The notes under the pieces are model-generated. The model ran no database searches, had not been told where the DNA came from, and saw nothing but the letters and a program-made list of their open reading frames with translations. From assembly GCA_000750105.3 (NCBI GenBank), contig JPHH03000021.1:310001-374000 (forward strand): 64,000 nucleotides of DNA, given 5' to 3'. This DNA is from Tolypocladium sp. Sup5 PDA-1. Taxonomy: Eukaryota; Ascomycota; Sordariomycetes; Hypocreales; Ophiocordycipitaceae. Shown here in pieces: positions 32,101 to 43,631 of the stretch (positions within the stretch are counted from its first letter, which is position 1; each line of letters begins with the position of its first letter). Both the position numbers and the translations under genes were made by a program.

Positions 32101-34660
32101 GCATCCATAACCTCTCTGTTTTCCGCTTTCCGCTTTCCGTGGTGTTGACCCTTATTCGGAATAAAGGCGAAGAGCGAGAGCGACGACGTTGCCCTGGCAT
32201 CACATCACACCCTTGTTGTGGCTTACAAGAAGTGCCAAGCACGAGGCGATCAGGGTTGCGCAGGCTCCAGCGTCCGTCTCTGCTCAACCCGAGGGGCTTG
32301 TCCTTGGCCTTGCTGATGTTGACCGCCTTGTTGAGAGCCAGTCGACTGCTGATCGTGTAAGTCATGTGCGCCTGTCCACACCGGGTCACGTTGTCGCCAC
32401 GACGCCAGCAGCCGAAACCTGACCGACACGCACGACGATGCCGAGGAAGAGACAGGTCGTCGGCGTGCGGAGGCAGAGCCAAGTCAGACGGTCCATTTCC
32501 TTCCCCTCCTTGGCCGTGGTCGGTGATGGTGCGGTGGCTTCCATCGATTTGCCTGGTCCGCGAGAGCGTTGTGAACCGGTCCGTTCCACTAGCTTGTCCG
32601 TGATTGTCACAAGCATTGGCGAGCAGCCCTTGTAAGACGATTGGCCTTGCTGGCCCCCTCCCCGGTAGCAAGCTGAGGGGCACAGGAATATGATGGTTGC
32701 TGGCTTCTGACGGGAGAACCCAAAGAGGAAACGAAGGGAAACAAGTGCTGTGATGACACGACAAGTGCGCCGTTCAGCTGTGGCCAGTAGGGGTTGTCAC
32801 AGTTATCACATCACATTGACAGAGGGCAACCCAGCAGGGGGCGGGCAGGTCCGTCGGCAGCGGAGACATGAATGAGCTGCAGAACATCGGGAAGCGGAGC
32901 GGGACAGAGCGACGATTGTAATTTGTGACTCGTGAGCCTCGTTTTTGACAGATGCTCCGTACAGTAGTTTTCCCAATAGCCGCAAGCCACCAGAACGGTG
33001 ACGACTTGGATTCTTGCCTGCTGGCCGGCGACTGACCGGCTGAGCAGTGAAGCAGCATCCGACGACGACTTGGCCGGGACTCTCGAAATGCGTACCGTAT
33101 GGGTCCCGGAACGGGTCGTTCATTCACGATTACCGTGAGTCACGGTAGCGCGTCGAGTGGCGCGCAACGGCTCTTGCGAGTCGAGGACGTCGTCTCCACC
33201 GCCGCGAGACCCGCCGCCGTGTGGCCGGAGGTTTTTAGGGTCGGGAATACGGAGTCGGCGCACCGGAGGCTGGAGAGGCGGGCGAGGCCAGAGCGGACGA
33301 GGCCAGAGTGCCAGAGTCTGAGAGAACAAGAGCGGCTGCGATGTGAGACTTGGAACGTGGTTTTTATGTAGCTTATGGGCGACGTGAGGCTGATGGAGTG
33401 TCACGCAGTAGAATGGAAGTCGAAAGGAAGCTGCGGCCGGCCACCACCTCTTGCTGCATGCCTGTGGTACCTTACGTACGGAGTACTGCGTGGTTCGTAC
33501 CATTGCACATTCGACAAGGAAAGGTCGAGCAAGGCGGGGTTCCGGCTCCTCCTGCCACTGTTGCTTTGCCGTGGTAGAACCCGACTTTCGACCAGCTTTT
33601 CGAGCAGCAGGAGCGATTCTTCCAGCAGTCGTTACCCTCTCCTCAGCGACAGTCGCTGGCCGGCTGCAAGCCCCCTGTCCTTGCATCTGCAGCCTCTCGA
33701 CAGGGAACACCAAGAAAGCTCAGAGAGGTTGGGCTTCTCGAGGTCGGGCAGCGCTTTTGGCCTGCGCAGACTCAGCACGGCGCTTAGACGCCCGCTATAT
33801 TTGGCATTACAGAGAGACGGCCTCGCTGCGATTCGCTGCCCCGTCCCCCAACGGCTAGCCTTCGTCGCCCTCTCCCCTGTCCAGCATCCACAGGCACTGG
33901 CACACCGACGCCGCGAGCCTATCACGACGGCGGCTCAGCGACACGCTGCAGGCGCTTCGAGCGGCTTGCAGAGCAGCGGTCCAATTGCTCCCGCCAGCTT
34001 CGCGCCCACGGACGACTCGTCGACAGGGCTTGTCGACAGTGTCGAGAGGCTATTGGGGGGAGGTGGCTGGGAGGGACGCGGCCTGTCCTGCGCTGTGACG
34101 AGGGGCATTATGCGCTGTGCTTCGCTGCTTAGAGTGCTTGCGTCTGTCTGCAACAGAGAGACCACACGGCTATTCTTGTCTCTCACGCCGCCCTCGGTCA
34201 CCGTCTGGCTGTCGCGGCTCGTCCATCCCCGCAGGCGCTGCTGCACGAAGCCTGTGCTGGGAAGCCCTTTCGTCACATCGGACCACCTACAAAGCATACC
34301 AGGTCCCTACGTGCACTGGACGTTGAGCTACCAGCCCCTAAACGGCATACATAACCATCGCTAATCGCCCACCAGCTTCCTGATACCCTCCTCCCGGCTT
34401 TTGCGACCTGTATACTCCTCACCTGACACCTTCGGTTTTGCGTTTTTCCTTTCGTCTACATTTCCCGGTCTCACGGCACCCGTCTCATCGCTTCAATCAA
34501 GCCTCCAACAACACCTCTAGACAGAGACAGCCGGCAACGGCCATCTGCCCCAGAAGCACTGCACTTACACGACAACCCCACCACCTTGCTCCATCAGATA
34601 ACACCATTGAAAGCCCGCACCTCGCGGCACAATTGCGGCTTGAGAAGAGCACAAACAAGG

Positions 34661-37242
34661 ATGGTACGCAATCCTTTGCTGCATGGAAGTGCATTTTGCG
34701 CAGCGTGGTCTAACTGCGAGATGATACAGGATCACACATACTTCCAAGCCGGCGAACGCCGCCTCTACCAGGAAATGCGGCAGAAGCCCGCCAGAGACAC
34801 CTTCTTCAGCCTGAAAGCCGAGTCGCAAACGCAACGGCCGACTTCGGTAGCGACCGAGTTCGTCGATACGGACTGGGATGAAGAAATCGTGAGCGAAGCA
34901 GAGGACAATTCGCCGCGCGTGAGTCTGCAATCGGTACGTATCCCGCCCCGAGCTGTTTTCCGTGTAAGTGCGAACTGCGCTCATATTCATCGTCATAGTC
35001 GGGACAACCGAGTATCACAACAGTATCCTCGTACGATGAGGCACTTACTCCGCGGTCGAGCAGAGGTCGAGAGGCATACATCGAGGCGTCTCCAAAGCCG
35101 GTTGAGGGTCCCCGAGGGCCGCATCTCTTCCGCAGCTCGACGGACCCATCGCTGCTCGAAGAGGACCTTGTCCTGACGCTGTCGCCGCTCACCCCCAAGG
35201 TGTCCCGCCGTATTTGCGACCTTCTTGAAAGGCCTCCGGTTCCGCGACGGGAAAGCAGCCCTTTCCAGTACACACACGAGGAGCTCGATTCTTCGCCGCT
35301 CGCCTCATGGACCCCCGAGATGGTCTCACAGTCCATGCTCAATGCTGGCATTGAGCTGTCCGTGGCTGACCGGTTCATCGAGAACGACATCAATGGCGCC
35401 ATTCTCATCACCTTGAAGTTTGAGGATCTGCGGGAGCTGGACATCCCCTCGTTCGGCATCCGGACCAAGGTGTGGCATCAGATCCAGGCCCTGCGGGACA
35501 GCCGGCCCTCATCACCCAGGCCCGCGACGCCCATCGAGGATGTGCCGAGTCGAGAGGCGAGGAAAGAGACAATAGATTCGAGGAAGAATGGCGACACAGA
35601 ACTGAAGGGGCGCCAGAGCAGTAAGAGGAGGCAGCGTCGCAAGCTCTCCGCCAACGACGACACCATCACCCCCATGGAGTCTGTGTCCATCATCGGCATC
35701 GAGCAGGTCATCCCCAAGCCGCACAGCTGTTCCAAGGGTGAGAACTGTTCAAAGTGGAAGAAGCAGCGGCGCGCCATCGAAGAATTCCGGAAGGCCAACC
35801 CAAATGTTGACATCAATGCCGGTGGGACCGTCCTGATCTTCGGCGACGCGGGCAACCCAGAGACGGCCAAGGCTATCGACCCCAATGAGGCTCACCGACC
35901 CATGTCAGATGCCGTCCCGTCCGTGGTCGCATCCTCTGACATCCTTGGTCCTGGTGGACTGCCTCCGTTTCAGTATCTTCAGGAAGCCACTCTCCGAAAC
36001 CTCCAGGCTCGGGACCCCCAAGACAACGTCCGCCAGTTCCTGAGCTTCCAGCACCAGCGGGACAAGAATTGCACCGATGAAGTCCCTCCGACGCCTCCCT
36101 TTGAGCTCACGCCGGCCGCGAAGGCTCCTCATCATGGCCTCCGTCGACTGCCCAAGCTATCTATCCCCGACAATGCCATCCCGCAGCGACAGCCGCCACG
36201 GGCGTCCAAGGCTCCCTCACCCGCAGAGCAGCAGCAGAAACAGCAGCAGCGACAGTCGACTCAGTCGCAAGTCTTTGTGCCTTACCGCATGGACAGGGCT
36301 ACTCCTCTTTCACCGGACCTGGAGACTCCGAGGAACCCTTATCGGTTCGGAACTCCCTTCTCGGAGCTTGATGTCCCCGTTACGGCGATCCCGGTTGGAC
36401 CTATCGCTCGAGACGCTTCCCAGTCTGTTCCTCCCGACATGGGCTACAGGGCAAACTTGTCCAACAACCCACCTCATCCTCGCTCTCAATCCCGAGCTTC
36501 TGTCCGCCGGCCATCTTTCCCCGTCCTTCCCGCAGTAGATGAGCGCAAGCCAGTGCTCGCGGCCTCCAAGACTCCGTCTCCCAAAGCTCCGGCTCGCCCT
36601 CCTCAACAGCCACTTCATGCACCTCCTCGCTTCAACTACCCATGGTCCCCTGTGGAGCGCAACAATTTCGAGCATGTCATTCCTCCCATTTCCACTTTCA
36701 GGCCTGGTGATTGTCACGAAGCACCTGCGGCGGCCAACGGCGTGACGTACCAAGGGCCCATGAAGAAGCGGAAGACGCGCCTGCTCCGCCACGAGTGGCA
36801 GGACGGATACTTCACCCTCAAGGGCACTCGGCTCAACATGCACAAGGACGTCGCTGAGATGGACCGCACGCTCGAGTATGTTGACATCGATGACTACGCC
36901 ATTGCATGTTCTAGCCTGGCCTCGACGTCCAAGCTTAGCGCAGCCTTCAAGGCGATGCGCGTTTCGCACAATCGCGAGAAGAGCGATCCCATTGCCGCCT
37001 TCAGCTTCCAGCTCATCCCCCAAGACAAGGAGGCCGGCGCACGTCTGCGCAAGCGCGACAGCTCCCTCCAAACCCTGGGTGCTGCATCCGTTGAAGGCGT
37101 CAACGCAACGGGCAAGACGCACCACTTCGCTGTCAAGAGCCGTGATGATCGCATCGACTGGATGCGAGAGCTGATGCTCGCCAAGGCCCTCAAGCAAAAG
37201 GGCGAGGGCTTTGAGATCAGCGTCAACGGCAACATGATCTAA
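34661..37242 (+). CDS. SAM and PH domain scaffold protein
   Basis: Proposed exons 34661-34663 (the ATG alone), 34730-34933 and 34999-37242, giving 816 residues. The first intron (GTACGC, branch CTAAC, ATACAG) starts right after the start codon; alternatively translation begins at the ATG at 34721, four codons before the same frame. The second intron is GTACGT...CATAG. A SAM domain lies at about 173-232 (WTPEMVSQSMLNAGIELSVA...GIRTKVWHQIQAL). Residues 233-650 are mostly disordered with a Gln-rich patch (EQQQKQQQRQ) and Pro-rich segments. A PH domain covers about 656-793 (RHEWQDGYFTLKGTRLNMH ... HHFAVKSRDDRIDWMRELM), with a long insert between strands. SAM+PH architecture is that of fungal polarity scaffolds such as Boi1/Boi2, but an SH3 domain is absent, so direct orthology is doubtful. 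Likely membrane-recruited by phosphoinositides. Confidence 0.88.
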
Positions 37243-38040
37243 GCATGTCCCTCTCTCTCACATTTCATTATCACTCCCGTCATCTTGGCAAAAGTTCACG
37301 CATTTTCCAACTCTTGTATCTACCTACACTCTCCTTTTGCAGTCTGATACCACTCCTTGCAACGTGCAACGCATCTCATAGCTAGCTTGCTCACATTGGC
37401 GTTTATCTTTCTCTCGGGACATGAAACGAAATGGGCGAGTCTCGCGGGTAATGGACTAGGACTTCATAACCAGCATTCTTTGTTTGGGTTACTTTCCTTT
37501 TTTTTTACGCATTGGATGAACGGGATACCATTTTGTTTTCAAGTACAGCGAAGTATTTAGGGTCAAATTGAAGTTCAAATTGGATACCGCCTCTCTGTTC
37601 GCTGGACATGTGATGTAGTAGTCGTTGTATTATTGTTGATGTATGCATGCTGTTGAGTTTGTGTTAAGTCGGGAGTATCACTCCAAGACGCGACTACGAC
37701 ATGACAATAGGCCCACACAAGCTACAAAACGCGATATGTGAGGAACTAAACGAGTTGCTTGGTAGTTCACCCCCAAGGTCGCCAGACTGCACAAAATGGA
37801 GCAACGTGTATTAATACTTTGTGTCTTCGTGGAGAGTAGCGCATCAGGGACGTGCACGGGTGTAGGGTAGGCTGGTTCCAGGAGAATCTCTATTGTCCTC
37901 CCCTCCGTACCTATACATGTTCCGGCTGTTTGCAGCGAGTACGTACACTTATCTTACAATGCCGCACCACCGCCGGGTTTCCCTATGACGCAATCCAACG
38001 CCCGTCTAGATGTCACGCTCCAAACGCTCTCCCGTTCGGC
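37243..38040. other. Convergent 3' regions, no gene supported
   Basis: This lies between the stop codons of the SAM-PH gene (+) and the mitoribosomal gene (-). It is comparatively AT-rich with T tracts, consistent with 3' UTR and poly(A) signals. No coding sequence was recognised. Confidence 0.6.
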
Positions 38041-39021
38041 TTACTGGGTCGCCGCCGACTTGAAATCCGGCCGCAGCACGCCCGACTTCTGCGCCACCTT
38101 CTCCCAGTCGATGAGCTCCCACCAGGCCTCGGCAAAGGCCATCTTGCCGCCGTTGCCGCCGGCGCCGACGCCCCAGTCGAGCAGCCAGGCGTGCTCCCAA
38201 GTGTTGAGGCACAGCAGCGGCTCGAGCTCGATGCCGCCGGGGGGCAGGTCGCCGGTCCGCCTCCGGGCGCCAAAGGCCTGGTTCTTGAAGTAGCTCTTGG
38301 CGGTGCCGTCGTTGCCGACGGTGTTCATGTCGGCGGACTGGGCGCGCCAGTGGGCGCCGGGGTAGGGCGAGCCGGCGAGATAGGTGGGCAGCAGGCGGTA
38401 GTCGCCCGGGCCGGCCTTGACGAGCCAGAGGAAGCCCGGGCCGAACATGGCGGAGGCCGTGAGGATGAACTCACGGCGCAGGGTCTCGACCGAGGAGAAG
38501 GAGGCCTCAAGCTCCTGGCGCAGGACGTCGGGCATGGGGCTGCCGGCGGGGGAGAGGCCCTGGAAGAAGAAGTGGTTGTTGTGGGCCATGGAGGCATAGT
38601 TGAAGATGGGGGCTTGGCTGGGCTCGCGGGCGGTGAGGAGGGTGATGGTCTTGGTGTCTTTGTCTTCGAGCTCGGTGCCTGATGGACGTGGTTAGTAAAT
38701 GATGCTCCAAGATGTATGTGTCCAGAGCGGCTTGGGGGACAGCTCGTCTACGGCCAGGACCGCGACGGCAGCAGCCCCAGTCTGGGCTCCATGGGTAGAC
38801 ATACCCGTCGTCAAGGCATTGAGCTTCTCCACCATCAAAGACATGTAGTCGGTCCACGCAATTGCAAAGCCGCCGGGGCTCATGAGGTTGGGCACGCCCT
38901 GGGAGTAGTCGTGCGGCAGCGAGGGCACCTGGTGCAGGCTCCTCCGGGCATTGACCGTCGCCCGCAGGCCCAGACCGACGCCCAGGCACTGGCGCGGTAT
39001 CCTCAGCCGTGTGCGGAACAT
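38041..39021 (-). CDS. Mitochondrial small ribosomal subunit protein mS42/mS43 (SOD fold)
   Basis: Two exons, 39021-38805 and 38678-38041, give 284 residues; the intron has donor GTATGT, branch TACTAAC and acceptor CATCAG. The first 30 residues are Arg-rich without acidic residues, a good mitochondrial presequence. The body has the iron/manganese superoxide dismutase fold recruited into fungal mitoribosomes (Rsm26 and Mrp1 in yeast): LHQVPSLPHDYSQGVPNLMS, GFAIAWTDYMSLMVEKLN, MAHNNHFFFQGLSP, and the C-terminal domain LRREFILTASAMFGPGFLWL ... NTWEHAWLLDWG. In real SODs the DxWEHAY motif provides an Asp and a His metal ligand; here the Asp is Asn, so catalytic dismutase activity is unlikely. Which of mS42 or mS43 it is cannot be decided by eye, though the N-terminal motif favours Rsm26. 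Divergent from the RBR gene. Confidence 0.85.
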
Positions 39022-40171
39022 GGTGTGGCGGCTGGTTAGGTGGAGGCGATGGGCAGAGTTTCGAGATGGGACCCCTTCGAAGTATCGCGAGATTCTGGGA
39101 CGGCGCAAATTGGAGGTCTGCAACTTTTCGGGCAAGCCACAGCCTCGCACACGTGAGGCGTGGCTTGTGTATGTGGTCGGCAGTGGCCGCCTGTGGCTGG
39201 TGGGTTTTGTGGGGCGGCGGGATTGCTCCCATCTGATCGATCATCGGGATGCTGGTGTGGAGCCTCCAACTGCATACCTTGGAAGGGTTACAAGGTAGAG
39301 TCTCGAAGAAGTTCCAAGTAGTAATTGCAGCCAAAATCAGGGAACAGGAAAGAAGGCAGAAAGGCAGAGAACAGAATGGAACAGCAAGGAACAGCAAGGA
39401 GCAGGGGAACTGCGCGGCAAATACAGGCAAGGCAGGGTTGAAGACTTCGCGAACCAGATGTGATGCCAAAGCTCTCATCAACTTCACTTCTAGACGGCTC
39501 AACAACATTGCAGCGCCAAAATGTCTCTGCATAGTGACTTTAAATATGTTGCAGCTGATGGGATTCTGGTATTGCGGCACGCTGGCTCTGTCTTCTAAAT
39601 GCTCCTGGGAAACGTGCTGCAGGGGCATGATGTACTTTAGCAACTTGTGATGCTGCGCTCAAGAGATGCCCTGTTTCGTAAAGAGACCCGTCGAGTTGAT
39701 TTGCAGTTAGCTTGAGACCAAGATCCAGCTCAAGGTACTGCAGCCATGGCTGACGTGACGTAGGTATCCAAGCCGATACCGGTTGCTGCTCGCCCGTCGC
39801 CTGGGAGATGACCCGGAGCACCAAGTCTGTTCAGATTGCTGTTTGGGCACGTGAAAGACTTGGAGTGAATTTCATTTTGTTTACCTTGACGTGAGTCACC
39901 CGCGCGTAAGGATTTTCCTCTGCAACTTTCCAGCTGCACGGCACCTCTACTGGGTGCGCACGTCAACCCTCAGCTGCCCCTTCCACCCTTTTCTCTCCTT
40001 TCTTCCACCCTCTCTCGCGCTTCCTCCACCCTCTTCTCTCGTTACCCTTCCATTGTCCTTGTTCAGAGAAGCTCACTTCAACTCCTTTCTTAACGTCGAC
40101 TTGCGTCGATCTCTTGTATCACAAGCTCGCGTTTCCTACCCCATTCGGTGTTTCCTGCCCTAGCCGCTACG
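39022..40171. promoter_or_regulatory. Divergent intergenic promoter region (mitoribosomal gene and RBR ligase gene)
   Basis: 1.15 kb lies between the two start codons. A strong pyrimidine-rich tract (about 39970-40060, with repeated TTCCACCCTCT-like units) precedes the RBR gene and is typical of fungal 5' leaders. No additional gene was recognised. Confidence 0.6.
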
Positions 40172-41535
40172 ATGTCGCTCGAGGGCGTTGACAAAGCGAG
40201 CATGATCCTGATCTTGGAGCTGCAGCTCCAGGATCTCCAAGATGCCCAAAGTCTCAAGAAGGGAAAGCATCGAGAGGGCGAGGCGCCTGATGCAGAAGTC
40301 GCGGCGGAAGCCTACAAATCTGAGCTCCAGTCGTTCGCTTGTCGCCTGTCCGACCAAACGATGAGCAGAAGCATGGCTCGTGCCGTCTCATTGGATAGCG
40401 ATGCGCTCAGGGCACATGCTGACGGCGAACAGCAAGCCATCCACGACCGGAACCAGGCTCTGAACTTGGGTGGTGTTCCAGAAGGAGCCCAAGGTGGCCC
40501 TGCTCCGGATACCGCCATGGACGAGACAATGGACGACGAGTCGATGGACAAGCTCAGGACCCTGTACGGGCACAACAACAATTCTTCTGATGATGAAGAA
40601 CCACCATCCAAGGCGGCGAAACGTACGCAAGACGCGACCGCCGGCTCTTCGAGCCGAACTCGAACTTGCATGGCCTGTGACGCAAAGTTTGCGTTCGTCG
40701 ATGTTGTGCGATGCCCCTGCTCACATGAGTACTGTCACGACTGCATCGTGCGGCTGTTCAGCGCCTCTATCAGTGACGAGTCTCTGTTCCCTCCTCGCTG
40801 CTGTGGCCAGGCAATCCCGCTCGACGCGAGCCGCAGATTCCTTCCGGCGGACCTGGTTGGAAGGTACCAGGCAAAGGAGATTGAGTATGGAACGCCAAAC
40901 CGAACGTATTGTCACGAGCCAGCATGCTCCGAGTTTGTGCCGCCGCAGTTCATCCAAGGAGGTGTTGCAACCTGCCCCCGATGCCAGGCCAGTACCTGCA
41001 TTACGTGCAAGGGCCAATCTCATGAGTATGACTGTCCCCAAGACGAGGCAACGCAGGACCTGCTCCGCGTTGCAGCAGAAAACGGCTGGCAGCGGTGCCA
41101 TTCGTGCCACGGCATGGTGGAATTGAATATGGGATGCTATCACATCAGTAAGTGCAGTGTTCCATGAGCAACTGTCTTGGTTCTAACATGATTATAGCTT
41201 GCCGCTGCGGTGCCCATTTCTGCTATCTTTGCGGAGTGCCGTGGAAGCAATGCGACTGTGCGCAGTGGGATGAGGCACGTCTGCTCAACCAGGCTAACAA
41301 CATCATCGACAGGCATATCAGAGGGCAGGAGGTAAACGCAGCCGAGAGGGCCCGCTTGCTCGCCTGCGAACGACTCAACCTCATCGACCACCACGAATGC
41401 ATGCATGAGGAGTGGGACCGTATCCGAGGCGAACACCGTTGCCAAGAATGCTATCAGGAGTATCCTCACTTCATTTACGAGTGTCACAACTGCCGAATCC
41501 TGGCATGCGCAAGATGCCGATTCAACCGCCTGTGA
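40172..41535 (+). CDS. RBR (RING-IBR-RING) E3 ubiquitin ligase
   Basis: RBR ligases accept ubiquitin from an E2 on a catalytic cysteine in RING2 before passing it to substrates. Two exons, 40172-41147 and 41198-41535, give 437 residues. The N-terminal 160 residues are acidic and largely disordered (SDDEEPP). RING1 is about 166-211 (CMACDAKF ... CPCSHEYCHDC ... RCC). The IBR is about 247-288 (CHEPAC ... CPRCQASTCITCKGQSHEYDC). RING2 begins at 309 with CHSCHGMVELNMGCYHIT; by alignment to parkin and HHARI the catalytic residue should be Cys322, and it is present. The intron (GTAAGT...TATAG) falls at residue 326, inside RING2. A further Cys-rich tail (HRCQECYQEY ... CARCRF) follows, possibly another zinc-binding element. 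Substrates are unknown; such ligases are expanded in filamentous fungi. Confidence 0.93.
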
Positions 41536-42487
41536 TGTCTCGATGGATTCACTGGCAGGACGGCAGGGTGATGCATCGTGGATGGCGGGACTGAGGGTGG
41601 CAGGACGGATGACTGATGTTGGCGAGGATGGCAGAATCGAGTACTGAAGATGGCGGAGATGGCAGGACTGAGCGAGGACTGAGGATGGCGAGGATGATGG
41701 CGGTTTAACTGTACGGAAATTCGTTGGTCTTCTGGTATTCGGCGAAAGATGTGGTGGAATCTCAGGCTTTAGCCATGGCTATTGTTCGATAGACGCTGCA
41801 TATCTGGGACTGTATCTAGGTATCATCGAGGTCTCATCGAGGTCTCAAGGTAGGTAGTTGTTGATGTTGCTGTAACCATCTTGTGCGTCGTCCGAAGCTC
41901 GATGCATAACTTGGTTCGTAGTGAAGTCGTGAGGTCACGTGGAGCCGCAGGTGGTCATCCCCCGTCGGCGAATGGAGGGACGTTGGGCCGACTTAGTGTG
42001 GGGGAGGCGTGCAGCCATTTATAGGGGCTCCCTGCCTGGCCCACAGGCGGCGGCGCCTGGTGACGGCAGCTAGTCGTCAGTGGTCCAGTGGATGATGCCG
42101 ATGCTGACCACGGGCCTCGAACCTCGCCTCTCCGGCACATGAGACATCATCATCACCACAGTCACCTGGCAGACGCAACACCACAACACTGTCTTCGCCC
42201 ACCAGGACCCCTACCAGACGCTCTACTTCGAACTCCCGTTTCCGGTTCCTGCCTCTGCGGCCCCTTTCGCCGTACCCACCCGGCGGGGCTTTTTCCCTCA
42301 GACTCGTTTCGCCTGTTGGACGTCAAATCTACGACGACTGCGCCTTGGTCCGCAGCTCGACTCGCCTCCCTCTCTTCTCCTTTCCCTTCCTCCTCACCCT
42401 CGCCGGCTGCCCCCATCTCGACGCGACGAACCGACTCGACTCCCACGGGCGCGCCGCTGACGAGGCTCTTCGAATCTTGCCGTCCCT
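41536..42487. other. Intergenic, low-complexity repeats, no gene supported
   Basis: Just after the RBR stop codon, 41600-41705 is an imperfect array of GGATGGCGAGGATG / GGCAGGACTGAG-like units. At 41824-41846 ATCGAGGTCTC is duplicated. From 42340 the DNA is pyrimidine-rich, the likely leader of the next gene. Confidence 0.6.
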
Positions 42488-43631
42488 ATGCAACCCATAT
42501 TCGGCATCCGTGCCGCCCAAGATGCCAGCCCCGTAACCATCGGCGTCGACGCACCGACCACCGCCGCCGCCGCCGCCATCATCGAGACCGGCATGGCCAC
42601 CATCGCGACGGCCCTCGCCGCCGCGGCCACGGCGAGCCCGACCTCCGCCCCCGATGGGCCGACGCACGACGAGCCGCAGGGCGAGTGCCAGCTGCTCGGG
42701 CCCTTTGCGCTGCTCGTCCAGGCCGCGCTCGGCGCGCTCGCGCTGCTGTCCCTCGTGTACAAAAGATGGCGGGAGCGCCCGCAGCGGCCCCTCAAGATCT
42801 GGTTCTTCGACGTGTCCAAGCAGGTCTTTGGGTCGGTGCTGGTGCACATTGCCAACATCTTCATGTCCATGTTGACGAGCGGCCGCTTCTCCATCAAGCT
42901 GGAGCCCGGGCCCACGCAGCGGCTCATGGCGAGGGGCGAGGATGACCCGTACATCCCCAACCCGTGCTCCTTTTACCTCCTCAACCTGGCCATCGACGTG
43001 AGGATTCCAACCCGTGTGTTGAGAGCAAGATACATCTGCTAATAAGCACTAGACGACCCTCGTCATCCCCATCCTCATCATCCTGCTGCGCATCTTGACG
43101 GGACTGGTTGCCTTTACGCCGCTGGGCAAGCCCAACGAGTCCATCCAGTCCGGCAACTACGGCAGCCCGCCCAACGCCTGGTGGTGGCTCAAGCAGTCCG
43201 TCATCTACTTCGGCGGCCTCTTCGGCATGAAGCTCTGCGTCCTCATCATCTTCATCCTCATGCCCTGGATCTCCAAGGTCGGCGACTGGGCCCTCGGGTG
43301 GACCGAGGGCAACGAGCGCCTGCAGATCGCCTTTGTCATGATGATCTTCCCCCTCATCATGAACGGCCTGCAGTATTACATCATTGACTCCTTCATCAAG
43401 AAGCGGGAGACGGAGCACGAGCGCCTGCCCTCCGAGGACCCGGACGAGGCGGACGACAGCGACGGCGACGTCGACAACGAGCCAGTCAAGTCGCAGGCCC
43501 TCGTCCGAACCAGCGGGGATGAGTACGACCCGGACGTCGACGGCGACGCCCCAACCGTCATCGGCAGCAGCTCGAGCCGCCGCATCGAGCGGGCAAAGGT
43601 CGTCCCCAAGGAGCTCTTCCCCAAGGAGTAG
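42488..43631 (+). CDS. STIMATE/TMEM110-like vacuolar membrane protein
   Basis: Two exons, 42488-42997 and 43053-43631, give 362 residues; the intron is GTGAGG...CACTAG. The N-terminal 60 residues are Ala/Thr-rich. Hydrophobic spans lie near 70-91, 110-130, 160-190, 214-243 and 262-287, with conserved-looking loops: PLKIWFFDVSKQVFGSVLVH, ANIFMSMLTS, and WWWLKQSVIYFGGLFGMKLC. These match the fungal branch of the STIMATE family, annotated as vacuolar membrane proteins (yeast YPL162C). The animal member regulates ER-plasma membrane junctions and store-operated calcium entry, but that role cannot be carried over because fungi lack STIM/Orai. The C-terminal 75 residues are acidic and soluble (DPDEADDSDGDVDNE). 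Upstream is a CT-rich leader. The start is the first ATG in frame. Confidence 0.88.

Larger units (their letters stand above)
26267..34660. other. 8.4-kb gene desert between two divergent genes
   Basis: No supportable gene was found on either strand. Open frames of 60-350 codons occur on both strands at similar density and lack splice structure, start context or recognisable domains; the longest are at 27892-28935 (-, GTG start) and 33375-34364 (+). It holds a 7-bp tandem repeat (26613-26646), the GGCTAA cluster (28943-29187), and several partial or complete CCGTACGGAGTAC motifs (27752, 30762, 31286, 33476). The two ends are the promoters of the Zn2Cys6 gene and of the SAM-PH gene, the latter with a pyrimidine-rich leader from about 34360. 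Confidence 0.6.

Noticed and set aside
33375..34364. 329-codon open frame in the gene desert, ATG start
   Set aside because: Composition is Arg/Ser/Leu-rich as expected by chance at this GC content, it has no domain, and an overlapping minus-strand frame (33120-33713) is equally open. The right part merges into the leader of the SAM-PH gene.
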